A DNA stretch of 64,000 nt from Rhodococcus sp. KBS0724 (GTDB lineage: Bacteria; Actinomycetota; Actinomycetes; Mycobacteriales; Mycobacteriaceae): contig NZ_VCBX02000001.1 of NCBI RefSeq assembly GCF_005938745.2, positions 434,001-498,000 of the forward strand. Reading direction: 5' to 3'. Below the pieces are notes generated by a model. That model ran no database searches. It saw nothing but the letters and a program-made list of their open reading frames with translations, and was not told the DNA's origin. The translations under genes were made by a program, and so were the position numbers. Shown here piece by piece: positions 56,532 through 64,000 of this stretch. Position 1 is the first letter of the stretch, and every line of letters begins with the position of its first letter.

Positions 56532-56993
56532 ATGACGCGATTGACAGTGAACGGCAAGCGGGCCCGCCGGACCGGTGTGGTGGTGGCGTCCGTGGCGGTA
56601 CTCGGCATGGCCGCGGCGCCGGGAATTGCCTGGGCTTCCAACCCGATTTCCGACGGGTCGCCGGTGGCTGTGCGATCCATCGCGACCGCTCCGGCCGAGC
56701 TCGGTGGGGCGCCCGTAGCGTGTGGCGCCATGACTCCGATTTCCGACGAGGAGCTGCAGAAGCTCATCGACGAGGGCAAGGTTGTGCGCGCGGAAGAAAC
56801 CGGTACAGCTGCAATCACGATCGAAGTACCGAGCGAAGCTGCGACATTCATTGCGAGTGAAGGGGTGCCGGCGCTGCCGACCGTCGAGTGGGCTCCGACA
56901 ATCGAGGGTGCTCCGGCAGCGGTGCTCGACGTGGCCGGCGTCGCTCCGCTGGTAGAAGGGGTTGCTCTGTCTTGCACGGTCGCCGCGGGGTGA
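56532..56993 (+). CDS. Small secreted protein of unknown function
   Basis: A 153-residue protein with a clear signal peptide: basic RARRTG, hydrophobic VVVASVAVLGMAAAPGIA, cleavage probably after AWA (about residue 35). The mature part is acidic, with single Cys residues in VACGAM and ALSCTV that could form a disulfide. GGGAGAACAACG precedes ATG 56532. No domain is recognised. It is divergent from prrA and followed by a very short reading frame with a strong ribosome site. Confidence 0.75.
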   Translation: MTRLTVNGKRARRTGVVVASVAVLGMAAAPGIAWASNPISDGSPVAVRSIATAPAELGGAPVACGAMTPISDEELQKLIDEGKVVRAEETGTAAITIEVPSEAATFIASEGVPALPTVEWAPTIEGAPAAVLDVAGVAPLVEGVALSCTVAAG

Positions 56994-57035
56994 CACGCGA
57001 ATAAGCAGCAGGCTGACGAGCGAAAGGAGCTCCGC

Positions 57036-57107
57036 ATGAACCTCTTTGACCTGGAACGGTACGACCGTACTGAACTCGAGATTCACGGCGGGGAAGTCTG
57101 TCGGTAG
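57036..57107 (+). CDS. Possible 23-residue peptide gene
   Basis: A short frame beginning MNLFDLERYDRTELEIHGG, with AAGGAG 6 bases before its ATG. The composition is charged, not hydrophobic. It may be a regulatory or remnant peptide in the gap after the secreted-protein gene; no homologue is recognised. Confidence is low and rests on the ribosome site alone. Confidence 0.35.
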   Translation: MNLFDLERYDRTELEIHGGEVCR

Positions 57108-57235
57108 CCCTTGCTACGTTCGTGGCGGTCTCGGCGAGCATGCCGGGGCCGTCGCCGACGGCGTCATGTGTGTGGTGTCTTGTGTCGAGTTCTGCCGGCT
57201 CGATGTAAGGCGCGTTTCGAAAGGTGTTGTGTTTC

Positions 57236-58036
57236 ATGGTCATGGGCCCCACCCACGCGATGTCCGGTGCTGCTGTGGGTCTGGTGGTTGCCGAACTCTT
57301 GCCGCTCGACTGGGGTGGGCCCACCTCCACTGCCGAAACGCTGACGTTTGCCGGGGTGTGCGCGGGTGCTGCGTTGCTTCCGGATCTCGACACGAGCCAG
57401 TCGACGGTTTCCCGGTCGTTCGGGCCGCTGAGCAAGGCGCTGGCGCAGGGTGTTGACGCGGTGTCGGTTGCCTTCTACCGGATCACCAAAGGCAAGAAGG
57501 ACGGTAAGCGGCGCGGTGGCCACCGGACGCTGACCCATACGGCGTTGTTCGCGGCCGGGCTGGGCACCGGAGTTTCCGCGCTGGTTGTCCAGTTCGGAAA
57601 GCCGGCAATCATCATCACGTTGTTCTTCTGTTTGGGCTTGGCTATTCGCGGTCTGGCGGGGGACTTCGCGAAAGACAAGGGCTGGCTGGTCGTCTCCGCG
57701 TTGGCACTGGCCCTGTCTGCCGTGACGTGGCAGCAGTATCCCAGCGAAGCGGGATCCACCGGATTGGGCGTCGCGGTTGCGTTGGGATGTGCGACGCACT
57801 GTCTGGGCGATGCCATCACCAAGGAAGGCGTGCCATTTCTTGCGCCGCTCATTCCCCTGGGCGGTAAACGGTGGTGGGAACAGCGACTTCCGTCGTTCCT
57901 GTCGATACGCGCGGGCGGCAACCTCGAAAAGGTGTTGATCGGCCCGGCGCTCACGCTCCTCACGGTCTGGCTGATCGTGGGTGCGTTCGACGGTGCGACT
58001 GACGCCGTCTATGCGGTGTTCTCACCGACTCCGTAA
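57236..58036 (+). CDS. Membrane metal-dependent hydrolase, YdjM/DUF457-like
   Basis: A 266-residue membrane protein. MGPTHAMSGAAVGLVVAELL and GVCAGAALLPDLDTSQSTVSR carry the His and Asp metal-ligand motif of the YdjM/LexA-binding inner-membrane hydrolase family; HRTLTHTALF supplies the HRT..H part. Several membrane segments follow. Start ATG 57236 has AAAGG about 12 bases upstream; the frame opens slightly earlier at 57224. Its physiological role is unknown; E. coli YdjM is SOS-induced. Confidence 0.8.
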   Translation: MVMGPTHAMSGAAVGLVVAELLPLDWGGPTSTAETLTFAGVCAGAALLPDLDTSQSTVSRSFGPLSKALAQGVDAVSVAFYRITKGKKDGKRRGGHRTLTHTALFAAGLGTGVSALVVQFGKPAIIITLFFCLGLAIRGLAGDFAKDKGWLVVSALALALSAVTWQQYPSEAGSTGLGVAVALGCATHCLGDAITKEGVPFLAPLIPLGGKRWWEQRLPSFLSIRAGGNLEKVLIGPALTLLTVWLIVGAFDGATDAVYAVFSPTP

Positions 58037-58065
58037 CTATTATTACGGAACCACTGGCATCGTAA

Positions 58066-58079
58066 TGGAACTTGTTCTA
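58066..58079. promoter_or_regulatory. KstR-type operator upstream of the class II cholesterol oxidase
   Basis: TGGAACTTGTTCTA matches the published mycobacterial KstR consensus TnnAACnnGTTnnA at every fixed position. It lies 38 bases before the oxidase start. No kstR gene is in this window, so control would be in trans by the genomic cholesterol repressor. Confidence 0.75.
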
Positions 58080-58116
58080 GGTTCATCTCTACGTAAGTCC
58101 GATTCGGCAGAGACGA

Positions 58117-59901
58117 GTGCTCGTGGAACACAACGGTTCAGTGGAACAAAGTGCTGGGGATCGAACATCTCATGCCAGTTCGGTCAGTAGGCGAGGGTTC
58201 ATGGCGGCCGGTGTCGGCGCCGCAGCGCTCGCCGGTCTGACCTGGTCACCGGCCGGAGCTGTGCCGTGGGGCCCACAATCCACGCTCGCTCCGCCGCCCG
58301 AGTTCCCGGCCGGTATCCCGCTGTCCCAGCAGGCCTACGCCAACTGGTCCAAGGAGATCATTCTCGATCAGGTGTGGACGGCAACGGCTCGGAACTCGGA
58401 CGACGTGGTTACCCTTGCCAACTGGGCACACCGCAACGGGTACACGGTCCGCGCTCGCGGCACGATGCACGGCTGGAGCCCCCTGACTGTTGTCCCAGGT
58501 GCGCCGGTAGATCGAGTGCTGTTGGTGGACACGATGGTTCACCTCAATTCTGTCGACGTGCACAGCGATGGTGATCGCTCCCTCGTGACCGCTGGGGCGG
58601 GCGCCAGCATCGAGGCGATCCTCACGGCGCTGCAGAACCACGGCCTGGGTTGGGCCAACTCACCGGCCATCGGTGATCTGTCCATTGCCGGTGCGCTCGC
58701 CATCGGAGCCCACGGTGCGACCTACCCCGCTGCGGGAGAAACCATCACCCCCGGCCAGTCGTTCGGGTCACTGAGCAACCTGGTCACGGCCATCACCGTC
58801 GTGGCGTGGGACAGCAGTTCGAGTAGTTACACGCTCCGTGAATTCGATCGGTCCGACGTCGAGAGCACGGCATACCTGACCCACCTCGGGCGCACATTCG
58901 TCACTTCCGTCACCCTGCAAGCCGGTGAGAACTACCGGTTGCGATGCCAGAGTTTCACCGATATCCCGTGGCAGGAACTCTTTGCACCTCCGGGATCGCC
59001 GGGGCGCACCTACGAGAGTTTTGTCGAAGCCTCCGGACGCGTCGAAGCAATCTGGTTCCCTTTCACTGCAACTCCGTGGCTGAAAATCTGGACACCGACG
59101 CCCGTCAAACCGCCCCAGTCGAGGGAAGTGTTCGGGCCGTACAACTACTTCTTCTCCGACGCGCTCCCCGAGGCAGTCACCACCCCATTGGGGATGGTGG
59201 CCAAGGGATTACAAGCGGCCACGCCATTGTTCGGTGCTTCGCAATTCGGTGCCGTCGCTGCCGGATTGGTGCTCACCGACACCGACGACCTGTGGGGCTG
59301 GTCCAAGGACGTGCTGTTCTATCTGCGGCACACCACGGTGCGCGTCGTTGCGGGCGGCGGGGCGGTGATCACCAAGCGTTCCAACATCGCTCGTGTCATC
59401 CACGAGATGACAACCTGGCTGAACGAGCGGATGACGCACCTCGCATCGATGGGGCAATACCCCGTGAACATGCCTTTCGAAGTGCGACTGTGCGGCGTCG
59501 ACGACAACGGCGAAGTCCTGGTGGACAGTGCCGGCGTGCCGGATCTGTCTGCGGTGCGGCCTCGATCGGATCGCGACGACTGGGACACCGCAATCTGGAT
59601 GAATGTGGTCTCCATCCCTGGCACTCCGGGGCTGTCGGCATTCCTTCGGGACATGGAAAGGTGGATGGTCGCGAACTACTCCGGCGATTACGCCACCTTC
59701 CGGCCCGAATGGTCGAAGGGATGGGCATTCACCAACGACGCCGCTTATCAGGATGACGAATTCCTCACGCGCACAATCCCTGCGACCTTCCGGGCCGGCG
59801 GTGACGGAAATTGGGACTTCGCCCTTGCCACCTACGACAAATACGATCCGCACCGAGTCTTCAGCAACACCTTCATCGACCAGTTCATGCCGCCCGCCTG
59901 A
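58117..59901 (+). CDS. Cholesterol oxidase class II (VAO/covalent-FAD type), Tat-exported
   Basis: A 594-residue FAD enzyme of the vanillyl-alcohol-oxidase fold with a cholesterol oxidase substrate-binding domain. The twin-arginine leader is SRRGFMAAGVGAAALAG (residues 24-40). RARGTMHGWSPLTV contains the His that carries covalent FAD in Brevibacterium-type enzymes, and IGDLSIAGALAIGAHGATYP is the FAD-domain loop. Class II oxidases convert cholesterol to cholest-4-en-3-one outside the cell. A KstR-type operator precedes it. Start read as GTG 58117 (GTG 58123 is an alternative). Confidence 0.88.
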   Translation: MLVEHNGSVEQSAGDRTSHASSVSRRGFMAAGVGAAALAGLTWSPAGAVPWGPQSTLAPPPEFPAGIPLSQQAYANWSKEIILDQVWTATARNSDDVVTLANWAHRNGYTVRARGTMHGWSPLTVVPGAPVDRVLLVDTMVHLNSVDVHSDGDRSLVTAGAGASIEAILTALQNHGLGWANSPAIGDLSIAGALAIGAHGATYPAAGETITPGQSFGSLSNLVTAITVVAWDSSSSSYTLREFDRSDVESTAYLTHLGRTFVTSVTLQAGENYRLRCQSFTDIPWQELFAPPGSPGRTYESFVEASGRVEAIWFPFTATPWLKIWTPTPVKPPQSREVFGPYNYFFSDALPEAVTTPLGMVAKGLQAATPLFGASQFGAVAAGLVLTDTDDLWGWSKDVLFYLRHTTVRVVAGGGAVITKRSNIARVIHEMTTWLNERMTHLASMGQYPVNMPFEVRLCGVDDNGEVLVDSAGVPDLSAVRPRSDRDDWDTAIWMNVVSIPGTPGLSAFLRDMERWMVANYSGDYATFRPEWSKGWAFTNDAAYQDDEFLTRTIPATFRAGGDGNWDFALATYDKYDPHRVFSNTFIDQFMPPA

Positions 59902-59947
59902 ATCTCACGGCGCCCGCCTAAATCTCACGGCGCCCGCTGTTTCTGTG

Positions 59948-61564
59948 TCAGCCGACGTCCGCGGCAGTCTTCGGTTCCTCCTCGGGTGAGGAGAGCGGCT
60001 TGTTCGGGATGAGCGCCGTGGCGATCAGACCCACCACGACAAATCCGGCCGCAAGGTATCCGCCGAGCGTGATGCCGTGAGTCATTGCAGACTGGGCAGC
60101 GTCGGCAACGAAGGCCGTGTTCGGTGAACCGGCCAGCGAGTCGATGGCGGCGCCGGCGCTGTCGGTGACTGCCCGCGTCAGCTGATCGGCCTGAGCTTGG
60201 TCGACACCGGATTCGGTGAGGTCGTTGTTCAAAGTGGAATTGAGCGTGCTGAAGAACACCGTGGTGAGGACGGCGATGCCCAGTGCGGATCCGAGTTGGC
60301 GGAACGCACTCTGAATGCCGGAGCCTTGACCGGCGCTCTGCTCGGGAATCTCTTCGAGCACGACGTTGGTGACCTGCGCCGTCGCAAAACCGACGCCGAT
60401 GCCGTAGAAGAACAGCACTGCGGCGATGGTCCACCAAGGACTGTCCGTTGCAGCGATGAATCCGAGGCCGGCAAGGCCGAGCGCTTCGAGAGCCAGACCG
60501 AGACGAACCAAGCCCAACGGCGAGACCTTCGACGCCATCCCGAAGCTCGCACCACTGGCGACAAAGCTGCCGATGGCAATGGGAACCAGTGCGAGTCCGG
60601 CCTGGAGGGCGCTGTATCCGAGCGTGAACTGAAGCCAGAGAGGAAGCACCGCAACGATTCCGAACTCGCCGAGACCGATGATCAGTGTCGCGATGTTGCC
60701 GTTGCGGAACGACGAGATGGAGAACAACCGCACGTCCATCAAAGCCCGTGACGGATCGTCACTGCGGGTGAGCACGGTTTGACGGTAGGCGAATGCGCCG
60801 AGCGAGATGACGGCGAGAACTAGCGCGATCAGAACCGGCGACGGTCCGCTTGACCAGGACAGTCCGAACAGTTCGAAGGGTTCCTTCGTGGTCAGCCACC
60901 CGTACGTACGTCCCTCGACGAGGCCGAAGGCCAGCAGGCCCAGGCCGGCGATGGACAGTGCCGCTCCGGTGGCGTCGACGCGCCCAGCGGTGCAGGGCGA
61001 CGGTGCGATGAACAGCACTGCGCCGACGAGAATGACCGCGACAAGTGGAATGTTGATGCCGAATGCCCAACGCCACGAAGCATGTTCGGCAAGCCAGCCG
61101 CCGAGCAAGGGGCCGAGAGCGGAGGCAGCGCCGATGGTGGAACCCCAGACCGCGAAGGCCTGGCCTCGGGCTTTGCCGGTGAACATCGCGTTCAGGAGCG
61201 ACAGTGAGGTGGGCAGAATCATGGCGGCGCCTGCGCCCTGCAGGAATCGCGCCAGGATGAGCAGACCGCCGTTCGGTGCCAGGCCGGCCAGCAGGCTCGT
61301 TGCGCCGAACACGACGACTCCGGCTATGAAGATGCGACGGGCGCCGACCAGGTCGGCAACTCTGCCGACCAGAAGTAGGAGCGCCGCGAACACGATGGCA
61401 TAGGACTCTTGGATCCATTGAGCCTGAACGGAATTGATTCCGAGATCCTCGATGATCGAGGGGACTATGACGTTGACGATGGTGGTGTCGACGACGATCA
61501 GTGCCACGCCGAGTGCAATGGCAATCAGGCCCAACCACTTGCGGGTGGTGGGTGAGATGTTCAC
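59948..61564 (-). CDS. MFS drug exporter (DHA2, EmrB/QacA family)
   Basis: A 538-residue 14-segment exporter. Motif C and the Asp-containing VVDTTIVNVIVPSI of the first segment are typical, followed by motif A (LVGRVADLVGARRI) and ARFLQGAGAAMILPTSLSLL. The GTG at 61564 is taken as start since GGAGG lies 7 bases upstream; the frame is open further but runs through the MarR promoter. It is divergent from a MarR gene that is the likely regulator. Export of drugs or lipophilic compounds is typical of the family. Confidence 0.88.
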   Translation of the reverse strand: MNISPTTRKWLGLIAIALGVALIVVDTTIVNVIVPSIIEDLGINSVQAQWIQESYAIVFAALLLLVGRVADLVGARRIFIAGVVVFGATSLLAGLAPNGGLLILARFLQGAGAAMILPTSLSLLNAMFTGKARGQAFAVWGSTIGAASALGPLLGGWLAEHASWRWAFGINIPLVAVILVGAVLFIAPSPCTAGRVDATGAALSIAGLGLLAFGLVEGRTYGWLTTKEPFELFGLSWSSGPSPVLIALVLAVISLGAFAYRQTVLTRSDDPSRALMDVRLFSISSFRNGNIATLIIGLGEFGIVAVLPLWLQFTLGYSALQAGLALVPIAIGSFVASGASFGMASKVSPLGLVRLGLALEALGLAGLGFIAATDSPWWTIAAVLFFYGIGVGFATAQVTNVVLEEIPEQSAGQGSGIQSAFRQLGSALGIAVLTTVFFSTLNSTLNNDLTESGVDQAQADQLTRAVTDSAGAAIDSLAGSPNTAFVADAAQSAMTHGITLGGYLAAGFVVVGLIATALIPNKPLSSPEEEPKTAADVG

Positions 61565-61587
61565 GGATAAACCTCCATTGTGAAGTA

Positions 61588-61603
61588 ACTTTATGATGAA
61601 AGT
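61588..61603. promoter_or_regulatory. Putative MarR operator
   Basis: ACTTT, 6 bases, AAAGT inverted repeat between the divergent exporter and MarR genes, 24 bases upstream of the exporter start. The short arms make this tentative. Confidence 0.4.
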
Positions 61604-61684
61604 ATATTTGAGACGGTAAGTTGTCAACGTGCGCGCTGGGCTCGACCGGCCGCCGTCTGGCACAGGAAAGGTGGGATCACCGAG

Positions 61685-62161
61685 GTGGAGGCACCGCGCG
61701 ACATCGCCGTGGAGCGGGAGCGGCTGATGGACGAATTCCGTGCGTACGGTGCGACGTTCACCGAATTCAGCCATCGATTCGCGTCGTGGCTCGGCCTGCA
61801 TTCCACCGACGCAACGGCTCTGATGGAAATCACGGCTGCCGAGGAGAAGGGTGCGCCGCTCTCACCCGCACGCCTCAGCGAGCGGATCTCACTGACGTCG
61901 GGCGCCACCACCGCGTTGCTCAACCGTTTGGAGAAGGCGGGGCACATCGTCAGGACCCGCGAGAATGCGGACCGTCGCGTGGTCACGCTGCACAGCAGTG
62001 CGCATGTACAAGATCTCGCGGACGAGTTCTTCGGGCCACTTGCTGTGCGACTCGACGCCATGATGGCGAAATACCCGCCCGAATTGCTGAGTCGGTTCGA
62101 GGAATTCCTCGTCGACCTGCACTCGACGATGAACGAACACCTCGAGCAGGACACTCGCTGA
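61685..62161 (+). CDS. MarR family transcriptional regulator
   Basis: A 158-residue MarR protein. LSPARLSERISLTSGATTALLNRLEKAGHIVRTRENADRRVVTLH is the winged HTH with the beta-wing DRR. It is divergent from the EmrB-like exporter and probably represses it and itself in the absence of a small-molecule ligand. Start GTG 61685 with AAAGGTGGG upstream; the ligand is unknown. A hairpin follows the stop. Confidence 0.87.
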   Translation: MEAPRDIAVERERLMDEFRAYGATFTEFSHRFASWLGLHSTDATALMEITAAEEKGAPLSPARLSERISLTSGATTALLNRLEKAGHIVRTRENADRRVVTLHSSAHVQDLADEFFGPLAVRLDAMMAKYPPELLSRFEEFLVDLHSTMNEHLEQDTR

Positions 62162-62167
62162 ACAGAA

Positions 62168-62207
62168 AAGACCGCCGCTCGACTCCGGAGAGTCGGGCGG
62201 CGGTCTT
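62168..62207. terminator. Bidirectional terminator between marR and the siderophore-binding gene
   Basis: AAGACCGCCGC and complement GCGGCGGTCTT, 11-bp arms, with an inner five-base pair stem. It lies 6 bases after the marR stop and 14 bases before the convergent gene's stop. Confidence 0.8.
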
Positions 62208-62221
62208 GGCTTCGGTGACGG

Positions 62222-63253
62222 CTACTTGCCGAGCTTGGCTTGCAGGTCGTCGAGAACCAGGCCGGCACCTGTCGGGCCGAGACCCAGGAACCAGGTTTCG
62301 TCGCTGACCTCGCTGGCGCGACCGTCCTTGACGGCGTCCATCGTTGCCCACAACGGACCGGCGGTGACGGTGGTTTGACCGGTGTCCGCGGGGCTTCCGT
62401 AGCTCGAGTAGAAGATCTGATCGCCCTCAGCTTCGGTGATCGTCTCCGGGCTGACCTCGACGGCCAGTTCGTCGATGTCCTGGATTGCCGGGCGGGGGAG
62501 TCCGACGTCCTTCAGGATGACGCCGATGAAGGACAGGTTTCCGTACAGACGCAGCTTGCCGGACATGAAACGGACCAGCGAGATGGTCGGGGAACCGTCG
62601 ATCGACGCGCGGACCTCGTCGGCGTGGGCCTGGTAGTCGTTGAGGATCTGCTCGGCCTTCGTTTCCTCTCCCAGGGCGTCACCGGCGAGGAGGAAGTTCT
62701 CCTTCCACGGGAATCCGGGGCGGATGCTGAAGACCGTCGGCGCGATCGCCGCGAGCTGCGGGTACAGCTTGTCCTGGCGCAGCTTGCTGCCCAGGATCAG
62801 GTCGGGTTTCAGCGCGGTGATCGCCTCGAGGTTGAGGTTGTTGGTGGTGCCCACGTCGGGGACGCCCACCAACTTGTCAGCCAGGTACGACGGCTGGCCT
62901 GCGGCGCTTTCCGGGCTGGCGATGCCGACCGGGGTGATGCCGAGCGAGAGCACCTCGTCGAGTTCGCCGCTGTCCAGGACGACGACGCGGGTCGGCTTGG
63001 CCTCGAGTGTGACCTCTCCCAGTGCATGAGTAACCGTGCGCGGGAACTCGCCGGGAGCGGCATCACTACCGAGCTTGGCGGTTTCGGTATCGGCAGTGCT
63101 GAACAGCTTGCCGCCGGTAGCAACGTCGGTGTTTCCGTTGGCGTTGCTTCCGGCGTCGGAAGTTCCACAGGCCGTTGCGGCAAATACTGTCGCCAGCGCA
63201 ACCATGGCGACCCGGACCGACGTGCGGGTCCGAAATGAAGTACGAGTGAGCAT
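62222..63253 (-). CDS. Iron-siderophore ABC transporter substrate-binding lipoprotein (FecB/FepB type)
   Basis: A 343-residue type III periplasmic-binding protein. The leader is basic (TRTSFRTRTSVR) and ends in ATACG with the lipid-modified Cys29. The mature protein has PTRVVVLDSGELDEVLSLGITPVGIA, then VGTTNNLNLEAITALKPDLILGSKL, as in FecB. ATG 63253 overlaps an IdeR-like box, so the mRNA is probably leaderless and iron-repressed. No transporter subunit genes are adjacent, so the permease is encoded elsewhere. Confidence 0.9.
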   Translation of the reverse strand: MLTRTSFRTRTSVRVAMVALATVFAATACGTSDAGSNANGNTDVATGGKLFSTADTETAKLGSDAAPGEFPRTVTHALGEVTLEAKPTRVVVLDSGELDEVLSLGITPVGIASPESAAGQPSYLADKLVGVPDVGTTNNLNLEAITALKPDLILGSKLRQDKLYPQLAAIAPTVFSIRPGFPWKENFLLAGDALGEETKAEQILNDYQAHADEVRASIDGSPTISLVRFMSGKLRLYGNLSFIGVILKDVGLPRPAIQDIDELAVEVSPETITEAEGDQIFYSSYGSPADTGQTTVTAGPLWATMDAVKDGRASEVSDETWFLGLGPTGAGLVLDDLQAKLGK

Positions 63254-63271
63254 TAGGCAAGGCTACGCTTG
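63253..63271. promoter_or_regulatory. IdeR/DmdR-like iron box
   Basis: TTAGGCAAGGCTACGCTTG matches 13 of 19 positions of the IdeR consensus, with TTAGG and AGGCTA intact. It overlaps the start of the siderophore-binding gene. TAGCCT (on the minus strand, ending 6 bases before the ATG) is the putative -10. Confidence 0.5.
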
Positions 63272-63421
63272 TGATATTGGACGCTTTTAGCTGGTCTCGG
63301 GACAATCGTCGCTGATCCCGACTAACGGAACCTACTCCGCAATTCGACTTCGACGACTCGGTAAAAGTGTTAGCTTCGCGAAAGACCTGCCAATTGTGTG
63401 CGAAGACACGTGAGGAACTCG

Positions 63422-64000
63422 ATGACCCTGAACATTGCCGACCTGTTCGAGGCCGTTGCCGATGCAATTCCCGATCGAACACCGCTGATCCTCGAGGAAA
63501 AGCGCCTCACCTATCGGGAGCTCGAACTGCGGTCCAACCGATTGGCACACCACCTTCAGTCCGTCGGCGTGGAACCGGGGCAGCACGTCGGAATCCACAT
63601 GAGGAACTGCGTCGAATATGTGGAAGCGCTACTGGCCTGCCTGAAGATCAGGGCTGTTCCGATCAACGTCAACTTCCGCTACACCGACGTCGAACTCGCA
63701 TACGTCTATACCAACTCGAAGATGGTGGCATTGCTGGTCGAGGACGAATTCGCGGCAATCGCACTGCGCGTTGTACCGCAGTGCGCCGAGATCGACCACG
63801 TTCTGATCGTCGGCGACGAGTATGAAACGGCACTGGCCGCAGCGTCCGACATCCGGGATTTCGGGACTCGCTCAGACGATGACCATTTCATCATCTACAC
63901 CGGCGGCACCACAGGTATGCCCAAGGGCGTTGTCTGGCGGCACGAAGACTTCTTCTTCGCTGCCCTGTCCGGAGCAAACCTCAGCGGGCCGCCGCGTCGT
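63422..64000 (+). CDS. Fatty-acyl/steroid CoA ligase (FadD-type), partial
   Basis: The first 193 residues of an AMP-forming ligase, truncated by the window end. LNIADLFEAVADAIPDRTPLILEEKRLTYRELE and FRYTDVELAYVYTNSKMVALLVEDEF are typical of FadD19/FadD17-like enzymes, and the phosphate loop IIYTGGTTGMPKGVVWRHEDFFF is present, including the WRHED ending specific to that subgroup. GAGGA precedes ATG 63422. In mycobacteria FadD19 activates sterol side chains; here a cholesterol oxidase lies 3.5 kb upstream. Confidence 0.85.
   Translation, partial: MTLNIADLFEAVADAIPDRTPLILEEKRLTYRELELRSNRLAHHLQSVGVEPGQHVGIHMRNCVEYVEALLACLKIRAVPINVNFRYTDVELAYVYTNSKMVALLVEDEFAAIALRVVPQCAEIDHVLIVGDEYETALAAASDIRDFGTRSDDDHFIIYTGGTTGMPKGVVWRHEDFFFAALSGANLSGPPRR

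Overview
The window is about 62% G+C actinobacterial DNA, most likely Rhodococcus (erythropolis group). The evidence is the protein relatedness to mycobacterial and corynebacterial homologues (RecR, YbaB, MurT-GatD, LeuA, Ask-Asd, PrrA-PrrB, FurA, ChoD), frequent GTG/TTG starts, ATGA-type gene overlaps and twin-arginine oxidases. No rRNA, tRNA, CRISPR array, insertion sequence or phage gene was seen. No stretch longer than 300 bases lacks a gene; the largest gap, about 270 bases upstream of leuA, holds an attenuator.

Layout. 1-2429: cell-wall amidase, ybaB, recR and a TetR gene, followed by a near-ideal TetR-type operator and an MFS exporter (to 3957). 3947-21986: a large acyl-CoA catabolic locus. 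A KstR2-like TetR repressor is divergent from a 13-gene operon (4717-18859) encoding a split MaoC/DUF35 hydratase with its MaoC partner, an Ltp2-like aldolase, a ColD/RfbH-type PLP enzyme, two SDRs, a thiolase, a fused and a two-subunit acyl-CoA dehydrogenase, an MDR reductase and an acyl-CoA ligase. A convergent SDR / fused acyl-CoA dehydrogenase pair closes the locus. The divergent promoter carries an exact match to the published KstR2 operator, so the substrate is probably a steroid or a related polycyclic or branched isoprenoid acid.

22157-33666: conserved core genes: LtrA-like membrane protein, murT-gatD (lipid II amidation), an EamA exporter with divergent LysR, leuA with a Leu-codon attenuator, and lysC (with internal beta-subunit start)-asd. 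As I recall it, the M. tuberculosis order places recR next to gatD-murT and leuA-ask-asd, so the 2.4-22 kb catabolic block looks like an insertion into conserved order.

33746-50877: accessory oxidative metabolism: Imm51-like protein, TetR/MpaB-like oxygenase pair, a 13E12-family HNH nuclease with LexA-like boxes, two Tat-exported multicopper oxidases flanking a CoA-transferase/HMG-CoA-lyase pair, then a divergent locus with Lcp/MpaB-like oxygenase and CrtC/AttH-like protein on one side and TetR, Baeyer-Villiger-type monooxygenase, ChoD-like GMC oxidase and acetoacetate-decarboxylase-like protein on the other. A shared 21-bp palindrome sits the same distance upstream of one multicopper oxidase and of the Lcp-like oxygenase.

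51131-64000: furA-katA with a probably leaderless promoter, an unlisted 19-codon membrane peptide gene, an F420-type LLM oxidoreductase, prrBA, a small secreted protein, a YdjM-like membrane hydrolase, a Tat-exported class II cholesterol oxidase with an exact KstR-type operator, an MFS exporter with divergent MarR, an iron-siderophore binding lipoprotein with an IdeR-like box at its start, and the 5' part of a fatty-acyl-CoA ligase running off the end.
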